Assembly (NCBI RefSeq): GCF_003996855.1
Contig: NZ_NRQY01000001.1
Location: 1,092,881-1,156,880, forward strand
Origin: Morganella morganii
GTDB taxonomy: Bacteria; Pseudomonadota; Gammaproteobacteria; Enterobacterales; Enterobacteriaceae
Direction of reading: 5' to 3'
Length of the DNA: 64,000 nucleotides
The position numbers were made by a program, and so were the translations under genes. The notes beneath the pieces are model-generated. The model did not search any database. It saw nothing but the letters and a program-made list of their open reading frames with translations, and was not told where the DNA came from. Of this stretch, positions 12,142 to 20,797 are shown piece after piece (the first letter of the stretch is position 1; each line of letters begins with the position of its first letter).

Positions 12142-12411
12142 TTACGGCATCCGGCGGCGGTAACGGCTGTGGAAATGACGCAGCCAGTAATATTTATCCG
12201 CAATGGATTCACGACGTCCGCTCAGACCAGCTCCGCCCAGCCACACCAGAGCACCGATAAAGATCCCCATCAGAGAGGCTTCGGAATAGATATCCGGCAA
12301 CGGGAGTGCGAAAATAAGGACACTGACAGTAAAGGCCATACTGCCGACCATCAGTAACATACCGACAACCATCAGCAGGTTACCGAGTAATAAGGATAAT
12401 TTACGTTTCAT
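12142..12411 (-). CDS. ychH: YchH family stress-induced inner membrane protein
   Basis: An 89-residue protein with two transmembrane segments (about 10-32 and 40-62) and a basic tail (YYWLRHFHSRYRRRMP). In E. coli YchH is a CRP-activated stress-induced membrane protein of uncertain function that lies between prs and pth, as here. I chose ATG 12411 (MKRKLSLLLG), which has GGAGG six bases upstream; an in-frame start 11 codons earlier lacks support. Confidence 0.88.
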   Translation of the reverse strand: MKRKLSLLLGNLLMVVGMLLMVGSMAFTVSVLIFALPLPDIYSEASLMGIFIGALVWLGGAGLSGRRESIADKYYWLRHFHSRYRRRMP

Positions 12412-12509
12412 AGGGACCTCCGCCACTCTTTTGTCTGCAAACAACTCAAAGCACGAAAGTAGGAATTCCTTCTTAACACTGATTATAGCCTGAATTTACA
12501 GCTATATGT

Positions 12510-12525
12510 TGCGGTTCAGATCACA
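12510..12525 (-). promoter_or_regulatory. Candidate CRP site upstream of ychH
   Basis: TGCGG-N6-TCACA: one perfect and one degenerate half of the CRP consensus TGTGA-N6-TCACA, about 100 bases upstream of the ychH start. E. coli ychH is known to be CRP-activated, which makes the weak match more credible. It could equally act on pth on the other strand. Confidence 0.4.
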
Positions 12526-12713
12526 CAGACCAAAAATAAAACATTTTATTTGGCTTATTGTGCCAAAAAGCGAAATTTAATAATTCACCACTAAATTATT
12601 GCACAAATAGTCACTTCCGTCCCGGAAGGACGTTTCTTTTGTACTCCGCGCGGGTGACGGGTAGAATAGCCCTCTTTGCAGTCAAACCTGCCTGAACAAC
12701 AAGTGATACAAGT

Positions 12714-13304
12714 GTGAGTCAGATAAAATTAATTGTGGGGCTGGCCAACCCCGGTGCAGAATACGCCCAAACCCGCCACAATGCCGGTGCCTGGTATGTG
12801 GATGAACTGGCCCGCCGTTATAATCAGTCATTAAAATCAGAAAGTAAGTTTTACGGTTATACCGCGCGCCTGAATATTCAGGGGAATGATGTCCGCCTGC
12901 TGGTACCGGTCACCTTTATGAACCTGAGCGGCAAAGCTGTCAGCGCCCTCGCCGGTTTCTATCAGATTGCCCCGGATGAAATTCTGGTGGCACATGATGA
13001 GCTGGATCTCCCGCCCGGCGTGGCAAAAATGAAGCTCGGCGGCGGTAATGGTGGTCATAACGGCCTGAAAGATATCCAGAGCAAACTGGGCAATAATCCG
13101 GACTTTCATCGTCTGCGTATCGGCATCGGCCATCCGGGTGATAAAAGCAAAGTTGTCGGCTTTGTGCTGGGCAAGCCCCCTGCCTCCGAACAGCAACTGA
13201 TTGATGAGACCATCGATGAAGCCGTGCGCTGCACCGATGTGCTGATGAAAGACGGCATGGCAAAAGCCATTTCACGGCTGCATACATTTAAAGCCGGTCA
13301 GTGA
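12714..13304 (+). CDS. pth: Peptidyl-tRNA hydrolase
   Basis: Cleaves peptidyl-tRNAs released from stalled ribosomes, recycling tRNA; essential. The 196 residues contain [20 protein letters not shown] with the catalytic His (about residue 22), [10 protein letters not shown] with the binding Asn, and HDELDLPPG with the catalytic Asp. The GTG start at 12714 has no strong ribosome site, which is also so in E. coli. It is followed after 106 bases by ychF, the usual partner. Confidence 0.97.
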   Translation: MSQIKLIVGLANPGAEYAQTRHNAGAWYVDELARRYNQSLKSESKFYGYTARLNIQGNDVRLLVPVTFMNLSGKAVSALAGFYQIAPDEILVAHDELDLPPGVAKMKLGGGNGGHNGLKDIQSKLGNNPDFHRLRIGIGHPGDKSKVVGFVLGKPPASEQQLIDETIDEAVRCTDVLMKDGMAKAISRLHTFKAGQ

Positions 13305-13410
13305 GCCGCAGGTATCGTCTGTTTATCCGTAACCGTGTATAATCGGCGGCAATTATTTAACGTGCTTGCAGGCCGCTTTGGTCTGCTGTCATTTTTAAGG
13401 TGAAGAATTT

Positions 13411-14502
13411 ATGGGTTTCAAATGTGGTATCGTCGGTCTGCCGAACGTCGGGAAATCAACGCTGTTTAACGCGCTGACCAAAGCAGGAATTGAAGCGGCG
13501 AACTTTCCGTTCTGTACAATTGAGCCGAATACCGGCGTGGTGCCGATGCCGGATGCCCGTCTGGATGCACTGGCGGAAATCGTAAAACCACAGCGTATTC
13601 TGCCGACCACCATGGAATTCGTTGATATCGCCGGGCTGGTGAAAGGCGCATCCAAAGGTGAAGGTCTGGGTAACCAGTTCCTGACCAACATCCGTGAAAC
13701 AGAAGCTATCGGCCACGTTGTCCGCTGCTTTGGCGATGATAACATTGTTCACGTTTCCGGCCGTGTTAACCCGGCAGAAGATATTGATACCATCAATACC
13801 GAACTGGCGCTGGCTGACCTCGACACCTGCGAACGCGCTATTCACCGCGTGCAGAAACGTGCCAAAGGCGGCGATAAAGACGCGAAACTGGAACTGGAAG
13901 TGCTGGAAAAATGCCTGCCGCTGCTGGAAAATGCACAGATGCTGCGCACGCTGAACCTGAACAAAGAAGAAATGGGAGCGATCCGCTACCTGAGCTTCCT
14001 GACCCTGAAACCAACCATGTACATTGCTAACGTCAATGAGGATGGCTTTGAGAACAACCCGTATCTGGATCAGGTGCGTGAAATCGCAGAGAAAGAAGGT
14101 TCAGTGGTTGTGCCGGTATGCGCGGCAATTGAATCCGATATCGCCGAGCTGGAAGATGGTGATCGCGAAGAGTTTATGGCTGACCTCGGTATCGAAGAAC
14201 CGGGTCTGAACCGCGTGATCCGCGCCGGTTACTCCCTGCTCAATCTGCAAACCTATTTTACTGCCGGTGTAAAAGAAGTCCGTGCATGGACAATTCCTGT
14301 CGGCGCAACCGCCCCGCAGGCTGCCGGTAAAATCCATACTGACTTTGAAAAAGGCTTTATCCGCGCCCAGACCATCGCCTATGAAGATTTTATTCAGTTC
14401 AAAGGCGAACAAGGCGCAAAAGAAGCCGGTAAAATGCGCGCAGAAGGCAAAGATTACATTGTGAAAGACGGCGACGTGTTGAATTTCCTGTTTAATGTGT
14501 AA
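13411..14502 (+). CDS. ychF: Redox-regulated ATPase YchF (OLA1 family)
   Basis: A 363-residue TRAFAC P-loop protein that binds ATP in preference to GTP and associates with ribosomes; in E. coli it is a negative player in the oxidative stress response. Walker [16 protein letters not shown] (about residues 8-22), G3 [20 protein letters not shown], a coiled-coil insert (about 130-200), and a C-terminal TGS domain ([10 protein letters not shown] to [17 protein letters not shown]). The NKxE motif of GTPases is replaced by the NVNE form of the family. A TATAAT-like element lies just upstream near 13337, and the gene has its own terminator. Confidence 0.97.
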   Translation: MGFKCGIVGLPNVGKSTLFNALTKAGIEAANFPFCTIEPNTGVVPMPDARLDALAEIVKPQRILPTTMEFVDIAGLVKGASKGEGLGNQFLTNIRETEAIGHVVRCFGDDNIVHVSGRVNPAEDIDTINTELALADLDTCERAIHRVQKRAKGGDKDAKLELEVLEKCLPLLENAQMLRTLNLNKEEMGAIRYLSFLTLKPTMYIANVNEDGFENNPYLDQVREIAEKEGSVVVPVCAAIESDIAELEDGDREEFMADLGIEEPGLNRVIRAGYSLLNLQTYFTAGVKEVRAWTIPVGATAPQAAGKIHTDFEKGFIRAQTIAYEDFIQFKGEQGAKEAGKMRAEGKDYIVKDGDVLNFLFNV

Positions 14503-14531
14503 CTACTGATAGTTGCATCTGCATATCTGCT

Positions 14532-14562
14532 ATAGCCCATATTGATATATGGGCTATTTTTC
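14532..14562 (+). terminator. Terminator after ychF
   Basis: ATAGCCCATAT / ATATGGGCTAT, eleven pairs with a four-base loop, followed by a T run. Confidence 0.9.
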
Positions 14563-14791
14563 AAAGAATGCTCTTCTGTATTTTCATTCTGATTTATTTT
14601 CAATATTCCATGATGGTTCCGGCTGAAATGGCTGAATCTGTACCTGATTACCGTTTTTCAGGCAATCATCCGTTATCTGCTTAAAATATCATCCAAACCT
14701 GTTTTCAGATAAATGTCATAGTATGACCACGGAGAAAACACTATAATTACCATGTAATACAACCACAGGGAAAAGCATCAAAGAGGACTTT

Positions 14792-15094
14792 ATGCGTTCA
14801 ATGAATAGGTTACTGCTTGAGGTTGGTTATAAGCGTAGTGAAATACATCAGTTCAGAAAGTTATGTGCTTCAGTAAATGTCGACTTTGATAAAAAAATAA
14901 TAGAAACAGCAAAAAAATCTTTTTTTTACACTCTGCTATTTATATTTGTAGCATTAATAACAATACCACTTTCTTTTATATCCAAGCCAACGAATGATCT
15001 GTTTTTCATGATCCTCCCATATATATTATTTGGTTTATTTAGTCTTTTGTTTAAAACAACAAGAGAATATTTAAAATTTCCTGGGTTTATCTAA
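14792..15094 (+). CDS. Small membrane protein of unknown function
   Basis: A 100-residue protein that I do not recognise. It has a soluble, basic N-terminal half (about 1-43, GYKRSEIHQFRKLC) and two hydrophobic segments (about 44-64 and 71-89) separated by a short polar loop, ending KTTREYLKFPGFI. The ribosome site AGAGGA is well placed before ATG 14792. Base composition is clearly more AT-rich than the flanking core genes and codon use is different, which together with the decayed sequence that follows suggests an acquired or fast-evolving patch between ychF and trkH. Confidence 0.6.
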   Translation: MRSMNRLLLEVGYKRSEIHQFRKLCASVNVDFDKKIIETAKKSFFYTLLFIFVALITIPLSFISKPTNDLFFMILPYILFGLFSLLFKTTREYLKFPGFI

Positions 15095-15125
15095 AGATAA
15101 AAACTAATACATAGTTTTAAAACTG

Positions 15126-15609
15126 ATGAAGTCATTGGCTATTTCTATAGACAACGCCAATTTAGATGCTCTTTGTATTCCCATTTTAAAATCAGGATTC
15201 ACGGCTTTAAATATTCTTCCGTCGCTGGTCGGATTATCCGGTGTCTTTATTACCGGCTGCCCGCTACGGCAATTAGCCAATACCGGACAGGGAAATACTG
15301 ATGCGGCAGTCAATGTGCCGGGTATGCTGACCGGTGCGGCATTTGCACATAATTTTTCCTATGCCTCAAGCCCTGCCGGAGTGACTGAAAATGGTATTAA
15401 AAGGACTGAAAAATCGGTTACAGAAAAATTCTGTGGCATCATCTGTTATCGATGCACCGCGCAAAATAACCACAGAATGTGAAACTGCACTGGCGGTACA
15501 ATTTTCAGCTGAACATGATTATGTCAATTATACCGGTGAAAATATCCGCGAAGTCTGGCAGGTTAGCGGAACAGATTATCAGCGGGTATGGGCAGACGAA
15601 ACTATGTAA
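15126..15609 (+). pseudogene. Remnant of a YedE-family (selenium/sulfur) transporter, with a fused unrecognised fragment
   Basis: Residues translated from about 15240-15390 contain GCPLRQLANTGQGNTD and TGAAFAHNFSYASSPAG, which match the C-terminal signature of YedE-type transporters (GCPxRQL, then GAAxAHNF). The full family protein has several hundred residues and many membrane spans; here only about 50 recognisable residues remain, with no proper start, and the frame ends at 15482. A second frame from 15391 to 15609 (72 codons, ending VWADETM) overlaps it and is not recognised. I read the stretch as a degraded gene, not a functional short protein. The neighbouring SelD/YedF-type partners are not seen. 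Confidence 0.6.
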
Positions 15610-15727
15610 TATCGTCGTTGCAGTATCGTGATATGGATGAAAACAATTTACAATCAGCCGCAATCAGTTCACTATCATATATTGCGTATTATCTGCTGTA
15701 TATTTTAGAAAATCCGGTGGTCATCCT

Positions 15728-17194
15728 GTGATATCAACCCGTTCCCGAGTCATTATCCATCTGAGCAGTTTTCTGATAGTGATTTACAGCCTGACACTGC
15801 TGTTACCGATGCTGGTTGCGCTGATTGCGCGGGAGCAGAGTTTTTTTGCGTTTGCCGGCAGTTTCCTGATTTTCTTTCCCGCAGGATTAGTTTGCTGGTA
15901 CCGTAGTAAAACGAGCGGGCTGCAATTACAGACACGGGATGGTTTTTTGGTTATTGCCGTATTCTGGCTGTTATTTTCCATCATCAGCGCGATGCCGTTC
16001 TGGCTGGATGATCACCTGAATATGGCATTTGAAGATGCCTTATTTGAGGGCGTTTCCGGTATTACCACTACCGGGGCTTCGGTCTTCCATAATGTGACGG
16101 ATTTACCCCGCTCCGTTTTATATTACCGTGCCCAGCTCAATTTTATCGGCGGTCTCGGTGTTATTGTTCTGGCGGTGGCGATATTCCCGCTGCTGGGTAT
16201 CGGCGGAATGCGCTTATATCAGTCAGAAATGCCAGGCCCGTTTAAAGATGAAAAATTAACCCCACGCCTGGCCAGTTCAGCCCGTAATTTGTGGTTTACC
16301 TATTTATTACTGGGATTTCTCTGTACGGTTGCGTTTAAACTGGCCGGGATGTCATGGTTTGACGCATTATGTCACGGGCTTTCGACGGTTTCACTCGGCG
16401 GGTTTTCCACTTACAGTGAAAGTATCGGTTATTTTAACAGTTCTGCAATTGAGCTGGTGGCAGGCGCATTTTCATTATTATCCGCCGTAAACTTTACCCT
16501 CTATTTTGTGGCGCTGGCAAAACGCAGCCTGAAACCCTTATTCAGTAATACAGAATTACGTTTCTATTTTGCTGTGGCCGCCTTTATTATTGCGCTGGTC
16601 TTTTTTGAAGTCTGGCGGGCAAATATGTATTCCTCTGCGGAAGAGTCTTTTGTACATGCCTTTTTTCTGACCAGTTCCATGCTGACGGATAACGGACTTG
16701 CCACCGGTGATTATGCACAATGGCCGTCTCATATTATTGTACTTTTATTATTTGCCAGCTTTTTCGGCGGTTGTGTCGGTTCCACCTGCGGCGGAATAAA
16801 AACTATCCGGTTTTTAATTCTCTCCAAACAGAGCTGGCGGGAAGTCTATTCTCTTATCCATCCGCGGGCACAAACACTGATAAAAGTCGGTGATACTGTT
16901 GTTCAGTATCGGTTGATTAACTCAGTGCTGAGTTTTTTCTTCCTTTATATTATCAGTACCTGCTTTTTTATCTGGTGCCTTAACCTGATGGGGTATGATT
17001 TAATGACTTCGTTTGCCAGTGTGGCGGCCTGTATTAATAATATGGGACTTGGATTCGGCTTAACGGCGCCCGGGTTCGGGGAGATCTCTCCGGCGGCAAA
17101 ATATCTGCTCTGCTTCGCCATGTTATTAGGCCGTCTGGAGATATATACCCTGCTGGTGCTGTTATCGGTCAGTTTCTGGCGTAACTGGCCGTAG
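15728..17194 (+). CDS. trkH: Trk-type potassium uptake protein, TrkH family
   Basis: Inner-membrane potassium channel-like subunit of the Trk system, which works with the NAD-binding protein TrkA. The 488 residues contain the four degenerate P-loops, visible as EGVSGITTTGASV, GLSTVSLGGFST, SMLTDNGLATGD and AACINNMGLGFG, and the FFGGCVGSTCGGIKTIRFL block. It starts GTG at 15728 with GGTGG nearby. The length fits TrkH/TrkG (about 483-485). It stands alone between the decayed patch and a tRNA-editing gene; in E. coli trkH sits in the fadBA-hemG region, so this may be a second copy. TrkG or TrkI naming cannot be excluded. Confidence 0.9.
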   Translation: MISTRSRVIIHLSSFLIVIYSLTLLLPMLVALIAREQSFFAFAGSFLIFFPAGLVCWYRSKTSGLQLQTRDGFLVIAVFWLLFSIISAMPFWLDDHLNMAFEDALFEGVSGITTTGASVFHNVTDLPRSVLYYRAQLNFIGGLGVIVLAVAIFPLLGIGGMRLYQSEMPGPFKDEKLTPRLASSARNLWFTYLLLGFLCTVAFKLAGMSWFDALCHGLSTVSLGGFSTYSESIGYFNSSAIELVAGAFSLLSAVNFTLYFVALAKRSLKPLFSNTELRFYFAVAAFIIALVFFEVWRANMYSSAEESFVHAFFLTSSMLTDNGLATGDYAQWPSHIIVLLLFASFFGGCVGSTCGGIKTIRFLILSKQSWREVYSLIHPRAQTLIKVGDTVVQYRLINSVLSFFFLYIISTCFFIWCLNLMGYDLMTSFASVAACINNMGLGFGLTAPGFGEISPAAKYLLCFAMLLGRLEIYTLLVLLSVSFWRNWP

Positions 17195-17237
17195 CCCTGT
17201 CACATTCTCAGCGCAAACGCATTGGTTTTCCCTGTGT

Positions 17238-17265
17238 TTTTGATTACCGTGATCGGTAGTCAAAA
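17238..17265. repeat. 28-base near-perfect palindrome upstream of the YbaK-like gene
   Basis: Arms TTTTGATTACCG and CGGTAGTCAAAA (11 of 12 pairs) around TGAT. There is no T tract on either side, so it is more like an operator than a terminator. It ends 20 bases before the next start codon. Confidence 0.6.
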
Positions 17266-17285
17266 TAAGAAACAGGGAAAGCCGT

Positions 17286-17777
17286 ATGTCTTCATCTGAT
17301 AGTATCCTTCGTAAAATCACCGTCCTTCTCGATAACCACCACGCCCGTTATGAAATCATGAGCCATGATGCGCTCGGTTTTACCTCTGATGAAGTCGCTC
17401 AGGTGCGCGGCGTTGAACTGGGGCAGTGCTCCAAAGCCGTGGTACTGAAGGTGAAAGGTAATGGAGTGAAGAAAAATGTGCTGGCGGTATTACCCGGAGA
17501 TGAAAAAATTAACGGCGAAAAACTGGCTGGTTTTTTCGGTGGCAAAAAGATCTCTTTTGCCACCGCTGAACAGGTAAAAGAGCTAACAGATTGCGTTCCG
17601 GGCGCACTCGCACCGTTTACCTTTAATCCGGAGCTGGAGCTGGTGATTGATCCGGTACTGTTTGAACGTTACAGCGATATCGCTTTTAATGCCGGCACAC
17701 TGACAGAAACCATTGTTCTGAATGCGGATGATTACCGGACGATTGTGAAACCACAGGAATTCAGTTTTATTCTGTGA
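17286..17777 (+). CDS. YbaK/YeaK-family aminoacyl-tRNA deacylase
   Basis: A 163-residue free-standing editing domain of the YbaK/ProX superfamily, which hydrolyses mischarged tRNAs in trans. LGQCSKAVVLKVKG carries the conserved Lys of the family, followed by VLAVLPGDEKIN and GALAPFTFNPELELVIDP. By length and pattern it is nearer to E. coli YeaK (ProXp-ST1, which removes Ser from tRNA(Thr)) than to YbaK (Cys from tRNA(Pro)), but the specificity cannot be decided by reading. ATG at 17286 has GGGAAAG upstream. A long palindrome sits just upstream. Confidence 0.85.
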   Translation: MSSSDSILRKITVLLDNHHARYEIMSHDALGFTSDEVAQVRGVELGQCSKAVVLKVKGNGVKKNVLAVLPGDEKINGEKLAGFFGGKKISFATAEQVKELTDCVPGALAPFTFNPELELVIDPVLFERYSDIAFNAGTLTETIVLNADDYRTIVKPQEFSFIL

Positions 17778-18143
17778 TACGGTTTCGCTCATGAATAAAA
17801 ATAGCTTATAAATCAAATAATAAACAAAATAATACCTTATTTTTGTTTTTTATTTCACAAACAACAGGAGGTGTTATTTTTATAACGCGATAAAAATCAC
17901 ATAAAAATGCAACAGATAATCTCGTTACATAAAAAACAATCGGTTCAGCCCGATTTTATCGAAAGTTATTGATAATTTAACAAATGTCAATATAAATGAT
18001 TGTATGGCAGTAAGAATAAAACACATAGATCGTTATTAATAATGGTTTTATTTGTTAATTTAATGTTATTTTGATGTGTAATTAAATTACAAAATAGAAT
18101 AAATTAAACATTATAGATTTGTTTTTGTAACATTTTGATATCA

Positions 18144-18207
18144 ATAATGGGCGCAGATCACATTTTTAAAGTCCACTCCCCCTTTTTATTATCCCTGCTC
18201 CTATAGT
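18144..18207 (+). promoter_or_regulatory. CRP-type promoter of the pentulose ABC operon
   Basis: At 18144-18165 the right half of the CRP consensus, GATCACATTT, is perfect while the left half is poor. A TATAGT hexamer at 18202-18207 has no -35 partner. The CRP centre lies about 60 bases before the expected start near 18214, the class I spacing. The upstream part of the gap (17778-18143) is very AT-rich and shows no gene. Confidence 0.6.
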
Positions 18208-18268
18208 CAGGCTTCTATTTGGTCTCCCTGCAACACTCTCTGTATCCATATAAAAAGGGTTATTACCG

Positions 18269-19243
18269 ATGAAGAAATCATTTTTTAAAGTCGCTGCACT
18301 ATCTGTTGCGCTTTTCTCTGCCAGTGTGATGGCAAAAGAATACGAAATCGTCAACGTCGTCAAAGTCTCCGGGATCCCATGGTTTAACCAGATGGATAAA
18401 GGGGTTCAGCAGGCGGCAAAAGATCTGGGCGTGAATGCGTACCAGGTCGGGCCTTCCACACCGGACCCGGCTCAGCAGGTAAAAATTATTGAAGACCTGA
18501 TTGCCAAAAAAGTCGATGCTATCACCGTTGTACCGAATGACGTGACTGTTCTTGAGCCGGTCTTTAAGAAAGCCCGCGAACAGGGCATCGTTGTGCTGAC
18601 TCACGAAGCGCCGGACGGTCATAACGCTGACTGGGACATCGAAACTATCGATAACGATGCTTATGCCAAAGCGACCATGGATGAACTGGCGAAAAACATG
18701 GGCGGCAAAGGCGGCTATGTGATTTATGTCGGTTCCCTGACGGTGCCTCTGCACAATAACTGGGCGAATCTGGCGGTTGAGTATCAGAAGAAAACCTATC
18801 CGGAAATGTTTGAAGTGACCAGCCGTATGCCGGTTGCCGAAAGCATTGATGCCTCTTTCGCGGCAACCAATGATCTGATGAAAGCCCATCCTGAAATGAA
18901 AGGGATTGTCTCTTACGGTTCGCTGGGTCTGATTGGTGCCGGTGAGGCCATCAAGAAAAAACGTGCTAAAAACAAAATCAGCACCGCGGGTATCCTGATG
19001 CCGGCCCAGGCTGCACCGTACCTGAAAGGCGGCGAAATTAAGAAAGGTTACCTGTGGAACCCGGCTGATGCGGGTTACGCACTGGTTTCTGTCTCCAAAG
19101 ATATGCTGGACGGCAAAAAAGTGACTGACGGTGTGGAAGTCAAAGATCTGGGTAAAGCTGAAATCGATACTCAGAAAAAGGTGATTAAATTCAATAAAAT
19201 ACTGGAAGTTGACGGTAATAACGCCACCTCGCTCGGTTTCTGA
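18269..19243 (+). CDS. Periplasmic sugar-binding protein of an ABC importer
   Basis: A 324-residue type I periplasmic binding protein (LacI-like fold). The signal peptide of about 22 residues ends ASVMA-KEYE. YEIVNVVKVSGIPWFNQMDKG, PDPAQQVKIIEDLIAKKVDAI and VTVVPNDVTVLEPVF are typical of the LsrB/rhamnose/YtfQ group, and automated annotation often labels such proteins autoinducer-2 binding. The linked kinase is of the D-ribulokinase type and no lsrK, lsrR, lsrF or lsrG is nearby, so a pentulose or pentitol ligand is more likely (inference). It is first gene of the operon, followed by a stable hairpin that should favour its higher expression. Confidence 0.88.
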   Translation: MKKSFFKVAALSVALFSASVMAKEYEIVNVVKVSGIPWFNQMDKGVQQAAKDLGVNAYQVGPSTPDPAQQVKIIEDLIAKKVDAITVVPNDVTVLEPVFKKAREQGIVVLTHEAPDGHNADWDIETIDNDAYAKATMDELAKNMGGKGGYVIYVGSLTVPLHNNWANLAVEYQKKTYPEMFEVTSRMPVAESIDASFAATNDLMKAHPEMKGIVSYGSLGLIGAGEAIKKKRAKNKISTAGILMPAQAAPYLKGGEIKKGYLWNPADAGYALVSVSKDMLDGKKVTDGVEVKDLGKAEIDTQKKVIKFNKILEVDGNNATSLGF

Positions 19244-19267
19244 TCCTTCTTTATTTTTTGTTAAAAA

Positions 19268-19287
19268 GGGCAGCATGCGTGCTGCCC
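19268..19287 (+). promoter_or_regulatory. Intercistronic hairpin between binding protein and ATPase genes
   Basis: GGGCAGCA / TGCTGCCC, eight perfect pairs with loop TGCG and no T tract. It is placed to stabilise the 3' end of the binding-protein mRNA or to dampen read-through, as in malE and similar operons. Confidence 0.7.
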
Positions 19288-19303
19288 TGTTATGGGCTGG
19301 TAT

Positions 19304-20797
19304 ATGTCAAAAGACGCACTGATTACCTTAAAACAGGTTTCCAAACACTTCGGCTCCGTCATTGCACTCGATAATATAAATCTGACGTTTAACCGGGGTG
19401 AGGTTCATTGTCTCGCCGGCAAAAATGGCTGCGGCAAAAGTACCTTATTCAAGGTGATCTCCGGTGTTCATCCGCCGGAAAAGGGCGCAGAAATTATTAT
19501 TAACGGGCAGAGCTACAGCAGGTTAAACCCGCAGCAATCTATTGAGCAGGGTATTCAGGTGATTTACCAGGATCTCTCGCTCTTTCCTAACCTGACAGTT
19601 GCTGAAAACATTGTGATTCAGGAACATGTCAAGTGGTACAAAGGGCTGGCCAACCGCCGCCGCCAGATGAAACAGGCGCAGGAAATTATCAGCCGTATTG
19701 GCTTGTCCCTGCCCCTGCATAAACGTGTTGAACAACTTTCCATTGCTGAATGTCAGCTGGTCGCTATCTGCCGTGCGATGGCAAATGATGCCCGGCTGGT
19801 GATTATGGATGAACCGACAGCCTCACTGACGCGCAGTGAAGTCAATCAGCTGATCCGCGTGGTCGCTGATCTGAAAGCAAACGGCGTAACTGTGGTGTTT
19901 GTCAGCCATAAGCTGGATGAAGTGATGGAAATTTCCGACCGGATCTCCGTGATCCGTGACGGAAAACTGATCGGAACGTATGACGCGAATAAGATGAACA
20001 GTGATGAGCTGGCGTATCTTATGACGGGTCAGCGTTTCGAGTTCACACCGCTTTCTGCGTACAACACCGGGGGACTCTTACGTCTCAGCGCAGAGAAACT
20101 GACAAAGCAGCATCAATTTTATGATATTGACCTGAAGCTGCATGCCGGCGAAGTGGTCAGCATTACCGGGCTGCTCGGTTCCGGACGCACAGAGTTGTGT
20201 CTGTCACTGTTCGGCATGACGAAACCTGACAGCGGCACTCTGCTGATCAACGGTTCACCGGTAACACTGCACTCCAACCGGGATGCGATTAATCACGGCA
20301 TTGGTTATGTGTCGGAAGACCGCATGAGCACGGGACTGGTGATGGCACAGTCCATTCACGACAACACCACCTCCGTGGTACTGCCGCGTCTGACCCGTAA
20401 AGGCGGACTGCTCGATCACTCCCGGGCACATGAACTGGTCAGCAAACTGATTGAGGCACTGCAAATAAAAGTGTCCGATCCCACGCTGCCGGTTACCAGC
20501 CTGTCCGGCGGGAATGCCCAGCGTATTGCGATCGCCAAATGGATAGCGGCGAAACCGGATATTCTGATCCTCGATTCCCCGACGGTCGGCGTGGATGTCG
20601 CCAATAAAGAGAGTATTTATCAGATCATCAGAATGCTGGCCGCCGAAGGCATGGCAATTCTGATGATCAGTGATGAAATTCCTGAAGTATTCTATAACAG
20701 TCACCGGGTCATTGTGATGAAAGAAGGTCGTTTTACCCATGAATTCAATCCGTTAAAAACAACGGAGCAGGCAATCACGGAGGCGGTTAATGCTTAA
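19304..20797 (+). CDS. Sugar ABC transporter ATPase (two-domain, RbsA/MglA type)
   Basis: A 497-residue duplicated ATPase that energises the two permeases. The N-terminal half has Walker A GKNGCGKST, signature LSIAECQLVAICRA and Walker B LVIMDEPT. The C-terminal half has the degenerate P-loop GLLGSGRTEL, signature LSGGNAQRIAIAKW and Walker B ILILDSPT; one weak nucleotide site is normal in this carbohydrate family. I chose ATG 19304 (MSKDALITLKQ); an in-frame ATG four codons earlier, at 19292, is possible and neither has a strong ribosome site. It overlaps the first permease by eight bases. Confidence 0.92.
   Translation: MSKDALITLKQVSKHFGSVIALDNINLTFNRGEVHCLAGKNGCGKSTLFKVISGVHPPEKGAEIIINGQSYSRLNPQQSIEQGIQVIYQDLSLFPNLTVAENIVIQEHVKWYKGLANRRRQMKQAQEIISRIGLSLPLHKRVEQLSIAECQLVAICRAMANDARLVIMDEPTASLTRSEVNQLIRVVADLKANGVTVVFVSHKLDEVMEISDRISVIRDGKLIGTYDANKMNSDELAYLMTGQRFEFTPLSAYNTGGLLRLSAEKLTKQHQFYDIDLKLHAGEVVSITGLLGSGRTELCLSLFGMTKPDSGTLLINGSPVTLHSNRDAINHGIGYVSEDRMSTGLVMAQSIHDNTTSVVLPRLTRKGGLLDHSRAHELVSKLIEALQIKVSDPTLPVTSLSGGNAQRIAIAKWIAAKPDILILDSPTVGVDVANKESIYQIIRMLAAEGMAILMISDEIPEVFYNSHRVIVMKEGRFTHEFNPLKTTEQAITEAVNA

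Noticed and set aside
12510..12525. CRP site as a certain regulator of pth
   Set aside because: One half-site is degenerate and the distance suits ychH better; listed only as a candidate.
18299..19276. 325-codon open frame on the minus strand
   Set aside because: Fully antisense to the sugar-binding protein gene; His/Phe-rich low-plausibility translation.
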